A stretch of 64,000 nucleotides of DNA from Ga0077560 sp046330395. GTDB lineage: Bacteria; Actinomycetota; Thermoleophilia; Miltoncostaeales; Miltoncostaeaceae. Made by a program: the position numbers and the translations under genes. Below the pieces are notes generated by a model that saw only the letters and a list, made by a program, of their open reading frames with translations, was not told the origin of the DNA and made no database searches. Of this stretch, positions 1 to 9,142 are shown in pieces; the stretch's first letter is position 1; each line of letters begins with the position of its first letter. The stretch is from positions 1 through 64,000 of the forward strand of contig JAXLSS010000008.1 of the NCBI GenBank assembly GCA_046330395.1, written 5' to 3'.

Positions 1-1
1 C

Positions 2-931
2 CCCCGGTGCGCCGGAGCCGACCAGATGGTGTCCCACATGGAGTCCTGCACCGTGCAGGGCCTGGTGGACGCCGCGGGCGTGGGCCTGGTGAGCGACAAG
101 ATCGTTCTGGCGCTCATGGCGCCGGCGCTGGGCATCCCCATGCCCACCACTCACGCGGTGCTCAGCCGCATGGGCAGCGGGTGGAGCTGGCACACCAGCC
201 GGGCCGTGGCGCCCTGGCAGTGGGCGGAGACCATCGATGACCTGCCCGACCACATCGTGGTGAAGCCCGCCGAGGGCTATGGCGGCAACGGGGTGCGGGT
301 ACTCAGCCGCGTGGCGCCCGGCCTGTGGTGCACCCCGGACGGCACCCAGGTGGACACCGCCGAGCTGGTGGCCCAGCTGCGCGCCGACCGGGAGTTCTCG
401 GTGTGGCTGTGCGACCAGCGGGTCATCAACCACCCGGTGCTTGCCGAGCTGGGCGCTCCCGGCGTGCTCAAGACCCTCCGCGTGGCCTCGCTGGTGCGCC
501 AGGACGGGCACCCGGAGGTGATGTGGGCGGTGCTGCGCCTGGCCACCGAGGGCATGGTGGACAACGTCCGTGGCGGCGCCCGCGGCGTGATGGCCTGGGT
601 GGACGTGCGCACCGGGCGGCTCACGCGGGCCCTGTCCCAGCGTCCCGACGCCCCCGGCTTGGAGGACGTCACCCACGACCCGGTCACCGGCAACCCGCTG
701 GTGGGCACCCAGCTGCCCATGTGGCAGGAGGTGTGCGACCTGTCGCACCTGGTGGCCCACTCCATGCTGCCCCTGCGCACCCTGGGGCACGACATCGCCA
801 TCACCCCGGACGGCCCGCTGCTCATCGAGACCAACGCCTTCTACGACCCGGCCCCGGGCTTCCCCATGCGGCCCGCCATGGACGCGATCCTGGAGGCGGC
901 GGGTATGCCGGAAGCGGTGGTGTCGAGCTAG
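2..931 (+). CDS. Sugar-transfer-associated ATP-grasp protein, 5' end outside window
   Basis: The reading frame is open from the window edge, so the N-terminus is missing. It aligns by eye with the complete relative at 3194-4300: both have a helix ending in SDK/SEDK, an ATP-grasp lysine loop (VVKPAEGYGGNGV), a DNVRGG/DNFRSG segment and a C-terminal metal-binding stretch (LIETNAFYDP). This matches the ATP-grasp family found beside sugar transferases in polysaccharide loci, which is thought to ligate an amino or carboxylic acid to a sugar or lipid carrier. The substrate is unknown. Codon use is strongly GC3-biased, like the housekeeping genes and unlike the methyltransferase that follows. The family call is firm; the reaction is not. 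Confidence 0.8.
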   Translation, partial: PRCAGADQMVSHMESCTVQGLVDAAGVGLVSDKIVLALMAPALGIPMPTTHAVLSRMGSGWSWHTSRAVAPWQWAETIDDLPDHIVVKPAEGYGGNGVRVLSRVAPGLWCTPDGTQVDTAELVAQLRADREFSVWLCDQRVINHPVLAELGAPGVLKTLRVASLVRQDGHPEVMWAVLRLATEGMVDNVRGGARGVMAWVDVRTGRLTRALSQRPDAPGLEDVTHDPVTGNPLVGTQLPMWQEVCDLSHLVAHSMLPLRTLGHDIAITPDGPLLIETNAFYDPAPGFPMRPAMDAILEAAGMPEAVVSS

Positions 932-1444
932 CTTCAAGACTCTTGAGGTTGTTGGCGGGCTGTTGATCGGCGAGTTGCCTCCCAGGCTGAGGCGGCGTCG
1001 TCGGGTGTTGCTTCCAAGGGCGCACAGCTCCGGTCGGTGCGCCAACTCGGAGCCCTGCTTGCCTCAGAGCCGGTCCACTCACCCCCGGCGGCTCCCGAAC
1101 CGTCGAGGCAGGAGAACACACAGAACGTGCACGCCGAGCAGCGGCAGGTGAGGCGTTGGCGATACTGCCCCGCCGCCGAGCGTCGCGCCTTCGCCGCTAC
1201 AGCCCGCCGCGGATGCATTGTGGTGTATCGGCACGCCGTGTGGCCGCCGGCCTATCCCCGGGGTACAACGGCGGCTTGGGGAACGCGGTTGGGCTGGTGC
1301 CCCTAAGAGAACCGCGTCGGCGCGGCAGTGCTCGCCGGTGTAGAGGCACCGCTATACCGCGCCTTTTCGATAGGGTGGAGTCGGCTGAGGGGATCCCGCA
1401 ACCGCCGAGGGTCATGTGTGCAACTTCCTTGCGCTGGTTCCTGC
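932..1444. other. Gene-free stretch with one copy of a 17-bp repeat
   Basis: I see no convincing coding frame here. Short open frames on both strands lack recognisable motifs or codon bias. The only clear element is the 17-bp repeat at 944-960, directly after the ATP-grasp stop codon. Confidence 0.5.
944..960 (+). repeat. 17-bp direct repeat, copy 1
   Basis: TGAGGTTGTTGGCGGGC occurs here and again at 2678-2694. The two copies flank the lower-GC methyltransferase gene. The core GTTGGCGGGC also occurs at 25851-25860, just before pyrG. Confidence 0.55.
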
Positions 1445-2365
1445 GTGAACTGGAAGACGAAGGCTGCGATCCAGCGTTTGGTCGCCTCGCTCCCCAGAGC
1501 CGAGCGACTGAACTACCTCGCCCAGCGTCACTTCTCTGTGGGTCGAGAGCTGCCCGAGTCGTTCGTTCGCAGTCGCGTCGAACTGGGGGCCAGGCATTGG
1601 CACGCGCTCAAGGAACAGGGCGGGGGTCTGGGTGCTGGCACAGTGCTGGAAATCGGCACGGGGTGGTACCCCATCGTTCCAGCCGTTCTCTTCCTCAAGG
1701 GCGCCGAGGAGGTACTTACCAGCGACGTTAGGCGGCACCTCAACACAGCATCGATCCAGCAGGCCGTGAGGGCGCTCAGTTCACTTCTTGAGGGCGATTC
1801 GCCCGCAGACTTGGTGTGTGTCGATCACCACCGAGTCGAGCGCCTGCGGCGAGCGGCGGATGCACGCAGCGCAGACGAGATGCTGGCGAGCTTCGGAACG
1901 AGGGGAATAGTCAGCCGATCAGACGGATTCGACCTAGCTCGTCAGAGCATCGCAGGCGTGGTTTCCAACAACACGTTTCAGTTCGTCCCGGCGGCCCATC
2001 TCGAGACGCTCGTGGCGGAACTACGGCGCGTCGTGGTCCCGGGCGGGATTCTGAGCATCGCCGTCGACTTGGGCGACGAGTTCGCACTGACGGACCCGAC
2101 GATCGGACGTCTCAACTTCTTGAGGTTCTCGGAACGTCAGTGGCGCGCGGTGACGAGCAAACTGCACGCGCCGAACAGGCTGAGATTCAGTGACTACCGC
2201 GCCGCGTTCGAGCCCCATTTCCAGGTCATCGAGGCACGGAGGGAGGTGAGGCTGGATCCGACCCAACTCGAGCTTCAGCCACTGCATCCTTCATTCGCCC
2301 ACTACTCCCAGGAAGACCTTCTAACCGAACACGGTTACTTCGTCCTCCGACGTGCGGAGCCATAA
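1445..2365 (+). CDS. Class I SAM-dependent methyltransferase
   Basis: About 306 residues. The SAM-binding glycine loop is VLEIGTGWYP near residue 70, followed by an acidic strand end (LTSDV). Further on are a YRAAFEPHF segment and a C-terminal YFVLRR strand, the usual order for a Rossmann methyltransferase. I chose the GTG at 1445 because the frame upstream reads as non-coding Cys/Arg-rich sequence and the protein-like pattern begins there; the start is uncertain. The gene sits alone between two ATP-grasp genes and has lower GC and more mixed third positions than either, so it may be acquired. The acceptor is unknown. A role in glycan or lipid decoration is inferred from the neighbours only. 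Confidence 0.7.
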   Translation: MNWKTKAAIQRLVASLPRAERLNYLAQRHFSVGRELPESFVRSRVELGARHWHALKEQGGGLGAGTVLEIGTGWYPIVPAVLFLKGAEEVLTSDVRRHLNTASIQQAVRALSSLLEGDSPADLVCVDHHRVERLRRAADARSADEMLASFGTRGIVSRSDGFDLARQSIAGVVSNNTFQFVPAAHLETLVAELRRVVVPGGILSIAVDLGDEFALTDPTIGRLNFLRFSERQWRAVTSKLHAPNRLRFSDYRAAFEPHFQVIEARREVRLDPTQLELQPLHPSFAHYSQEDLLTEHGYFVLRRAEP

Positions 2366-2677
2366 GTCGGGTGCTACCGAGCCGATCGCGGTCTCGCCCA
2401 GGTTCCTGAGGAGCCGGCGCGGCCGGCCCGTCGTAGCCAGGGGTGCGTTGGTGCGGCCAGAGGATCGCGGCCCTTCTGTTAGGCGGTGCCAGGACCGTAG
2501 ACGCCGGTGTCGGGACCGCTGCAGAGACCGCACCTCGGGTGCTCAGACACCAGGGCAACGAGGGGGCGCAGCGACCGGATGACCGACAGCGACAGATGCG
2601 GGCCTAGGCGCTCGCCCAGTGCCAGTAGGTACCGCGCGAGCCCGAGCGCTTTGGCGGTCGCTGGATATATAGGCCCA

Positions 2678-2694
2678 TGAGGTTGTTGGCGGGC
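2678..2694 (+). repeat. 17-bp direct repeat, copy 2
   Basis: Exact copy of 944-960 in the same orientation. The following bases are only loosely similar between the copies. Confidence 0.55.
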
Positions 2695-3055
2695 GGCTGA
2701 CTGGGGGCATCCATCTGGGTGAGCGCCAGCAGTCCGGCGCGGCAGATCCTCCTGCCGCTTGTGCTCATCGGCAGCCCCAGCTTCAGCGATCCACCCCCGA
2801 CCCTGACGCGACACGCCAGCCGATGATCCGCTGCTCCGACCGCGCGGGCTCGCTTGGCTGACCGTCGGGACCTACTCCGCAGATCCCCACCAGCCCGGTG
2901 ACCCCTCGGGCGCGACAGCGCTAACCCATTCGTACTTCGTGAAGCGCGGGAGCACCCCGGCCGAGCCGCGCGTTGCGACGCAGTATCCGACCGCGATCCG
3001 ATTCACGGCGAGTTTCATGCCGTAGACGCTCAGACAGGCGCTAGCGTGACTCAAG

Positions 3056-3110
3056 AGGACCCCTTTAGGCTGTGACAGGCTGAGGCACCTCGACCGACCC
3101 CAGGGGTCCT
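3056..3110. repeat. Inverted repeat, 9-bp arms
   Basis: Perfect arms AGGACCCCT (3056-3064) and AGGGGTCCT (3102-3110) are separated by 37 bases. This could be an operator, a hairpin or an element end. It lies about 85 bases before the ATP-grasp gene. Confidence 0.45.
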
Positions 3111-3151
3111 TGGCGGGTCACCCCGTCAGCAACGCCCCGCTCGCATACAGC

Positions 3152-3188
3152 TAGCATCACCGGCCACACCGCTCCCCAGCGTCCGAGG
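3152..3188 (+). promoter_or_regulatory. Possible promoter and ribosome site of the ATP-grasp gene
   Basis: TAGCAT (3152-3157) fits an actinobacterial -10 hexamer (TANNNT). GAGG (3185-3188) lies five bases before the ATG at 3194. No clear -35 is visible. Confidence 0.35.
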
Positions 3189-3193
3189 TTCCT

Positions 3194-4300
3194 ATGAAGC
3201 TCATGCGTGTGGTGCAGCGCGGCCGGCAGTACGTCGACCGCACCCGCTCCATCCGGACCGCCGCGCGCGACCAGTACGGCGTGGCCTGGCTGCCCATGCA
3301 GCTGCGCGCCATGCGGTTGCGCCGCAAGCACGGATGGGGTCTGGACGAGAGCCTGGCGGTGGGCCTGCTCGACCCGGAGTCCACCCTCGACCCGGACGTC
3401 ACCGCTTCACCGCGTGAGACCACCGACCTGCAGTACTTCATGAACGCCCACCGCATCGAGGCGGTCAGCGAGGACAAGGTGGTGTTCCACATGCTGGCCC
3501 GGGCTGCGGGCCTGCCCACCCCGGCGGTGCACGCCACATTGATGGCGGGCGCCATGGGCTGGGATTTCCTGCACGGGCACCCCATCCACCCCGGCATGTG
3601 GGCGGAGGCGTTCGACGCCATGCCCGACGAGCTGGTGGTCAAACCCAGTGAGGGCTTCCACGGCCATGGCGTGCGCGTGGTCACCCGTGACGGCGACCGG
3701 TGGCGCGACGTGCAGACCGGCCGCCGCACCCCCGCCAGCGAGCTTGTGGCCGAGCTGCAGGAGCACCCGGACTACCGCGACTGGATCGTGCAGGAGCGGC
3801 TTCGCAACCACCCTGACCTAGCGCGCTTTCAGAGCGAGGCGCTGCACACCGTGCGCCTGGTCACCTTTATCCGTGACGACGGCACCGTCGAGTTCCTGTG
3901 GGCGGGCCTGCGCCTCGCCGCCCCCGGCAACGCGGTCGACAACTTCCGCTCGGGGCGCCTCGGCAACATGACATGCGAGCTGGCCCTGGAGGATGGCGCC
4001 ATCACCGCCGTCCACAAGCCCCGTGTCGACCGTCCCGGTCTGGTGCAGGTGCACGACCATCCGCACACCGGGGAGGCTCTCGACGGCCTCCGGCTACCGG
4101 ACTGGGGCGCGATGCGGGAGTTGGCTCAGCGCGTCGCGCCCGCGTTCCTGCCCATCCGCACGCTCGGCATCGACTTCGGCCTGACCCCGGAGGGGCCGAA
4201 GGTGGTCGAGGTAAACATGTGGTGGGATGTCCCGCCGGTGGCCCCGGTGCGGCCCATACTCGACCGCCTCTGGGCGCAGGGCAGGGCGCTGGCGAAGTAG
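3194..4300 (+). CDS. Sugar-transfer-associated ATP-grasp protein
   Basis: Complete, 368 residues. The N-terminal third is basic and helical. It is followed by the ATP-grasp fold: a SEDKVVFH helix near 91-98, a lysine/glycine loop (VVKPSEGFHGHGV) near 149-161, an RNHPDL segment, DNFRSGRLGN near 249, and a metal-binding VVEVNMWWD near the C-terminus. It is a paralogue of the truncated gene at the left edge. The start is supported by GAGG at the correct spacing. The family is known from exopolysaccharide and teichuronic-type loci and is thought to attach an acid to an activated carrier. The exact reaction cannot be read here. High GC3 and an intact frame contrast with the lower-GC flanking genes. 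Confidence 0.85.
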   Translation: MKLMRVVQRGRQYVDRTRSIRTAARDQYGVAWLPMQLRAMRLRRKHGWGLDESLAVGLLDPESTLDPDVTASPRETTDLQYFMNAHRIEAVSEDKVVFHMLARAAGLPTPAVHATLMAGAMGWDFLHGHPIHPGMWAEAFDAMPDELVVKPSEGFHGHGVRVVTRDGDRWRDVQTGRRTPASELVAELQEHPDYRDWIVQERLRNHPDLARFQSEALHTVRLVTFIRDDGTVEFLWAGLRLAAPGNAVDNFRSGRLGNMTCELALEDGAITAVHKPRVDRPGLVQVHDHPHTGEALDGLRLPDWGAMRELAQRVAPAFLPIRTLGIDFGLTPEGPKVVEVNMWWDVPPVAPVRPILDRLWAQGRALAK

Positions 4301-4345
4301 GCCCGGCCTAGCCGCACGACCAGTGGCAGTCGAGCTCGGCCGGGC

Positions 4346-4351
4346 TATCAT
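4346..4351 (+). promoter_or_regulatory. Leaderless-type -10 for the glycoside hydrolase
   Basis: TATCAT is followed by seven bases and then ATG at 4359. No Shine-Dalgarno sequence is present, so the transcript probably begins at or next to the start codon. Confidence 0.5.
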
Positions 4352-4358
4352 TGCGGCC

Positions 4359-5816
4359 ATGAAACGCCACTTTGTTGTGGTTGCCTGCGCTCTGCTCGTG
4401 GTTTTCGGACTTGCCAGCCGTGCAATGGCCCAAGCATCTGCTATCCCGGACGGCGGAGTCACTGTCGGGTACGCGCTCGGGGGCGACCCCTGCCGGGAAG
4501 TGCACTGGCGCGCCAAGCGGGCTTTCCCATGGGTCACGATCGGGATGTCTTGGGCTTCTTGAGCCCGCCCCGGGTCTTACATTGCGCCAACTGACATCCA
4601 AATGCTGTTGCAGTGCGCAAAGGATGATGGTCTGTCGACGCATCTCGTCGTTACCGGAAGTCCAACTTGGGCGAGCGGGCAATCTGGAGCCAATCATCCA
4701 CCAACGCCCGAGAACATCCCCGCTTACGCAGGATTTCTTGCCGAGCTGGCGCAGCAGTTTGGGGCCCTGGTGGACGTTTGGACGCCGTGGAATGAACCAA
4801 ACTTCAGCCAACAGTGGGCGCCTCCCAACGATGCTGCTCAGTATGTGGCAATCCAAAAGGCCGCATATGCGTCGATCAAGAGCGTACGGCCCAATACGAC
4901 GGTGAGCGCTGCTCCAATCGTCGGAACCCCGACGTCTGCCGGTGTGTCAGCGTGGGACTACCTCCAGGGCGCGTACGACGCCGGACTTGCGGGACATGCT
5001 GACGTCATTCTGATCAACTTCTATCCGCGGACGCCACCCGAGGGCACCGCGGTTGATTCCAAGGGGCGTCCGGCCCCCTGGGCGCTCAGTTCTCAGCCGT
5101 TCATGCGTGCTCTCGTCGATCGAAATGACCCATCGCACCCGCCAATCTGGATAACCGAGACGTCCTACGCGACGTGTCAGCCCTGTACCAATGGGGCAGC
5201 GAATCAGGTGACAGAGGCCCAACAGGCGGACTATCTCACCAGGATGTACCTATATCGCCGCAGGTACCTTCAAGGCGTCACCGATCGCATTTTCTGGTAT
5301 CAGCTGCGGGATTACGGCTCGGATCGCAATGACTGGTATCAGAACCAGGGGATCTACAGGAATGATTGGTCGGCCAAACCAGCACTGGCCGCTTTGGACG
5401 CGTTGCGCGTGGCTGTCTCAGGAAGCGCCGGTTCGGCTGGGGCTGATCCCGCGTCAGCGCCCGTGACTGCGGTGCCCACCCTGCCCACGGGCGCCGCCAG
5501 GGCACCGGCTCCCTCGGCGGCGACGAGTGGCATCGGAGTGCGAGTGTCGCTCGCCAAGCTGCGCCTCCGCGTCGCACACGGGCTGATTACTCTGAGCACG
5601 AAAGCGGGACTGTCGCGCGGAGGGGGCTCCGTCCGGGTGGAGGGGTACCGAACCCGGAAATGGCGCCTGATCAAGGCGATCCGGCTTCCCGGCACCGCGA
5701 AATTCACCATCAGGTTCGCGGATCTGGGATACCCGGGAATCCGTGTCCTGTTGAGGCCGTCGTCCAGCAGGGAATGCTCGGCGTCTCGCGTCTCCAAGCT
5801 CCCCAAGGCCGCCTGA
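4359..5816 (+). pseudogene. Secreted clan GH-A (GH39-like) glycoside hydrolase with an in-frame stop
   Basis: Read through, this is a 485-codon gene. Residues 1-25 form a signal peptide (hydrophobic VVVACALLVVFGLA, then AMAQA). The TIM-barrel part shows TGSPTWASG, an acid/base Glu in PWNEPN (residue 146) and a likely nucleophile Glu in IWITETS (residue 267). This is the pattern of GH39/GH5-like enzymes in clan GH-A. After an Ala/Ser/Pro linker comes a C-terminal beta-rich domain of about 100 residues. Codon 68 (4560-4562) is TGA. At that point the expected WAS-x-EP-x-PGSY motif is split, because LEPAPG appears in the next frame, so two nearby compensating indels or sequence errors are likely. 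The gene probably acts on an extracellular polysaccharide. Its GC is lower than that of the preceding gene. Confidence 0.7.
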
Positions 5817-5845
5817 GCGTCAGCTCCTGATCACGTCTTCCCGTC

Positions 5846-5857
5846 GCCCCGCGGGGC
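5846..5857. terminator. GC palindrome between convergent genes
   Basis: GCCCCGCGGGGC is a perfect 12-bp palindrome in the 54-bp gap between the hydrolase (plus strand) and the acyltransferase (minus strand). There is no T-run. It may help end transcription both ways. Confidence 0.3.
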
Positions 5858-5870
5858 CGGGATCCACGGC

Positions 5871-6550
5871 TCACCAACGGGGGATCCTGCACCGGTCCGC
5901 CCACTCAGCGGCATCATGGCGGCGAGCGCGGCCGCTGCGCTCGGTGGCCTTCTGGTTCCGCCCCGCCTTGAGGCCCTCGCGCAGATCCTGCATCGTGATG
6001 GGCGCCCCGAATCGGACCCGCACCGGTCCGCGCAGCAGCTGCGTGTTCCAGATCACCGCGGGATCACCGTCACCTGGGGAGCATCGCCAACGCCCCCGCA
6101 CCGGTGAACCCGGGCCGCAACACGCCCTCGCGGTTGACGCCACCCTCGGGGAACAACAGCAGGCACTCCCCGGCCTCCAGCACCGCGCGGGCGGTGCGCA
6201 GCGACTCGCGGTCGGCGCTTGCCCGCTGCACCGGAAACGCGCCGGTGCGGCTCATATACCAGGCCAGCGGTTTGCTGCGGAACAGCTCGCTCTTGGCCAT
6301 CATGTACGCCCGTCGGGGGCGCATGGCGACCCCGAGGATCAGCGGGTCGACAAAGCTCACGTGGTTGCACACCACGATTGTGGCGCCCCGGCGGGGGATC
6401 ACCCGGTGGTTGATCCGTCGCATCCGAAGCGGCCCGTAGAACAGTGGCAGCAACACAACCCGGGACGCCGCGAGGAGCGCCCCGCTTATCACGGGGTTGA
6501 GGGCGGGCGTGGCGAGCTTGCCCCAGGCGGGTGCGGATGTGGTTGATCAC
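5871..6550 (-). pseudogene. plsC: PlsC-like 1-acylglycerol-3-phosphate acyltransferase, frame-broken
   Basis: The acyltransferase HX4D motif is clear (NHVSFVD), with a later FPEGGVNREG block matching the family's FPEG motif and a C-terminal VRVRFGAPI strand. The protein would transfer an acyl chain to lysophosphatidate at the inner membrane. The start is a GTG at 6550. The frame breaks at three places: in CTGGGGCAAG near the N-terminus, and twice near 6070-6090, where the pieces reading ALAMLP, VTVIP and AVIWNTQ lie in three different frames. Such short G/C-run indels suggest sequencing error rather than decay. The length of about 225 residues is normal for PlsC. The VOC gene ends nine bases upstream, so the two may be co-transcribed. 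Confidence 0.7.
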
Positions 6551-6559
6551 GGCGTCCTA

Positions 6560-7318
6560 TTAGGCGTTGTTGAGGGCGATCACCAGGAAGGAGGCGCCCT
6601 GGTCGTCCATCACTGCGCAGAAGCGCCCACCGCGGCGCCCATGGGCTGCATCAGGCCCGGCCACCCAGTTCCGTCACCTTTGCCACCGCGGCGTCGCAGT
6701 CCTCCACGGCGAAATACACGCCCCAGTGGTTCGGCACCTGCTCGGGCACCACGCTGGGCATCGGCATCATCCCGGCGATGCTGCGGCCGTCCACCTGCCA
6801 CTCGGTGTAGGTCAAGGTTCATGTCGTGCACCTTCGGCGACCACCCGAACACCGCCGGGTAGAAGCTCATGGCGCTCTCGGTGTCCCGGGTACTGAGTTC
6901 GTTCCAGGCGAATGCCCCGGGTTCGTTGGCCAGCTGGGCGCCGATGTGGGTGCCGGGCTGCCAGATGCCGCAGAACGCCCTGCAGGTGTCGATGAAGAAG
7001 CCCATGGTGCCGAGGTCGGCCACCTGCGCCGCATCGAAGGCGATGGTCCCTCCGGCAGCGGCGGCCGCATCCAGGGTGGCGCGGGCGTCATCGGTCTTCA
7101 CGTAGGTGTTCCAGGTGGTGGGCTGGCCCTCCTGCATGATCGGCGCGATCCCGGCCACCGTCTTGCCGCGCAGCCGGGCGTTGGCATATCCGCCGAACTC
7201 GGGCACCTCCGGGATCTCCCAGCCGAAGAGTGCCCCGCAGAAGGCCCGCGCCTTGGCGGTGTCGGGGTGGCCAGGTCCACCAGCAGGGGACCCCGTGCGC
7301 GTATTCGGTGAACTCCAT
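6560..7318 (-). pseudogene. VOC-family (glyoxalase/bleomycin-resistance fold) protein, frame-broken
   Basis: The protein reads as two tandem VOC modules of about 120 residues each. Recognisable blocks are GIAPIMQEGQPTTWNTYV with a following LGTMGFF segment, then FAWNELSTRD and SFYPAVFGW in the second module. The C-terminus resumes in another frame as GASFLVIALNNA and stops at 6560-6562. The start is ATG 7318 (MEFTEYAHG). At least three frame changes are needed: one soon after the start, one near 6810 and one near 6620. Proteins of this layout are often annotated as glyoxalases or resistance proteins, but the substrate is not predictable from the sequence. Confidence 0.7.
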
Positions 7319-7446
7319 GTCGCCGCCTTCAGCCGGTGGGCGTGGTCGGCGTGAGCCTACGCCGAGTCGCACCGCCGACGCACCCGGCCGTGACCGCCGG
7401 ATGGCACAGTGCGGTGAGCGGTCACCATCGGCCGCCAGATTCCCCC

Positions 7447-8253
7447 ATGGCTCGCCGCATGGCTGGATGTGGCCCTCGTGGAAACCGGGGTGTTCGACTC
7501 ACGCAGCCGAAGCGCAGGCCGCGGTGCTGGCGGGACGGTGCGTGTGGCTTCAGGGTGGTCGACAAACTCGGCACGCCGGTGGGGAGGGCGCCGACATCCA
7601 GGTAACCGGGTGGGTCCGGAGTTCGTCTCGCGCGGTGGCGACAAGCTCGCCAACGCGCTTGGCGCTACGGGACTCGACGTCGGGGGATGCCAATGCGATC
7701 GACGTGGGGGCCTCCCACCGGGGGCTTCACAGACTGCCTGCTGCGGCGTGGTGCCTCGCGGGTGATCGCCGTGGACGTGGGCTACGGACAACTCGCCGGA
7801 CTGGCGGCTGCGCCCGACCCGCGGGTGCACGTGATGGAACGGGTGAACGCCCGGCACCTCACGCCCCAGATGCTGCCCTACGCCCCCGACCTGCTGGTGT
7901 GACGTCAGTTTCATTTCGGTGGCGCTCATCTGGCCCGCCGCAGCCGCGTGCCTGGCGCCCGGCTGGCGCGCCCTGGTGATGGTGAAGCCCCAGTTCGAGG
8001 CCTACCGCCAGCACGTGGGATCCGGGGGCGTCGTGCGCGACCCCGATGTCCGGGAGGCCTGCGGCCACCCGTGTGGCCGAGGCCATCGCGACCGCCGGGG
8101 GTGCCATCCTCGGATGCCGCCGACAGCGGGGTTCCCGGACCGAAGGGAAACCGTGAGGTATTCCTCTACGCTGCCGACGGCACCACCGCCACCACCGTCC
8201 CCGACCTCGCGATGCGCATCCGGGAGGCCGTTGTTGCTCGAATGACCCCGTGA
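7447..8253 (+). pseudogene. tlyA: TlyA-family rRNA 2'-O-methyltransferase, frame-broken
   Basis: An N-terminal S4 RNA-binding module (LDVALVETGVFDSRS) is followed by VSRGGDKLANAL, a methyltransferase core with GGFTDCLLRRGASRV and VDVGYGQLAG, and a C-terminal stretch with LVMVKPQFEA and GPKGNREVFLY. These are diagnostic of TlyA, which methylates 16S/23S rRNA and affects capreomycin sensitivity in mycobacteria. The start is ATG 7447. The frame breaks near 7462, 7530, 7600, 7690, 7900 and 8070-8130. The stop overlaps the nadK start (GTGA), the arrangement expected of the conserved tlyA-nadK-recN operon. The function is firm; the broken frame is probably sequence error. Confidence 0.8.
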
Positions 8254-9140
8254 CCGACGTCAGTCGCCCCATCGCGATCGAGCCCGCCAGCGGCGCAACC
8301 AAGCGCGTGCTGCTGCTCACCCACCGTGCGCCGAAGCTATGACCAGCGCCGCGCTGGCGACGGTGCTGTCCATCCTCGAGGAGTGCGATGTCGAGGTGCC
8401 GGTGCCGCCCGCCGAGGTGGTCAAGCACTGAGCGCCTGCGTCACACCACCAGCGAGGGCGTGACCCTGCGCCCCGGCGGTGAGGACCTCATCATCGTGCT
8501 CGGCGGGGACAAGTTCGGCGCCGCGCGCCCTCGCCCGCGAGGCTTACCGGGCGCGCCGGTCATCGGCGTCAACTTCGGCCGCGTCGCTTCCCTGTGTGCC
8601 ATCGAGCGCGCGATGACTTGAGCACGGCCTGCGCCGCGCGCTCACCGGCGACTACAACGTCATCGGGTTGCCCAGCCTGGTGATCGACTGGAGCGCAGGG
8701 CAACGTCCAGGCCGTCAACGACCTGGCGCTGCGTGGCGGTGAGAGCCGCATCGCCGACCTCAGCTTCGCGCAACGACGGCGAGCCGCCGCTGTCGTCCGC
8801 TGTGACGGCGTGGTCGTGTCCACGCCGGTGGGCAGCACGGCCTACAACCTGGCCGCGGGCGGACCCACCCAGAGCTGGCGCGTCCGATGCTTCGTGTTGA
8901 GTTTCCTCGCCGGGCATCACCTCGACACCCGGCCGCTCATCGTGGCCCCCGAGGGACAGCTCACCGTGACCAACACCGCCATCTCAGGTGGTTGCGACAT
9001 CCTCTCCGACGGCGTGAAGGTCGGCACCCTGGCCCCGGGCCTAGCAGATCACCGTGGCTTGGGCGGCGCCGACGTCCATCTGGCGGTGTTCCCCGAGTCC
9101 AGCTTCTTCAGGCGGTACCGCGAGAAGTTCGCGGGGGTAG
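8250..9140 (+). pseudogene. nadK: NAD kinase, frame-broken
   Basis: NAD kinase makes NADP from NAD and ATP. The blocks seen are IIVLGGD (start of the GGDG motif, but followed here by K), APVIGVNFGR, NDLALRGGE, VVVSTPVGSTAYNLAAGGP and LTVTNTAISGG. The start is GTG 8250, overlapping tlyA by four bases. At least six frame changes are needed, near 8330, 8425, 8530, 8625, 8695 and 8770, and the end near 9140 also needs a shift. The gene is normally essential, so so many breaks argue for poor sequence here. The GGDK reading may have the same cause. The second gene of the tlyA-nadK-recN operon. Confidence 0.75.
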
Positions 9141-9142
9141 GC

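Larger units (their letters stand above)
2366..3193. other. Gene-free stretch with repeat copy 2 and an inverted repeat
   Basis: No frame here has recognisable motifs. The stretch holds the second 17-bp direct repeat (2678-2694), a 9-bp inverted repeat (3056-3110), and a TAGCAT promoter-like hexamer and a GAGG ribosome site ahead of the ATP-grasp gene at 3194. The composition is mixed, as expected for a junction between high- and lower-GC modules. Confidence 0.5.

Noticed and set aside
2479..2814. Possible 111-codon gene on the minus strand in the gene-free stretch
   Set aside because: No motif, no ribosome site and no codon bias; it only happens to be open.
4560..4562. TGA read as selenocysteine or programmed readthrough in the hydrolase
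   Set aside because: No Sec is expected in this family at that place, and the flanking motif sits in another frame, which points to indels.
8460..8530. Catalytic change GGDG to GGDK in NAD kinase as a real variant
   Set aside because: It lies in a stretch with several indels, so the reading is not reliable.
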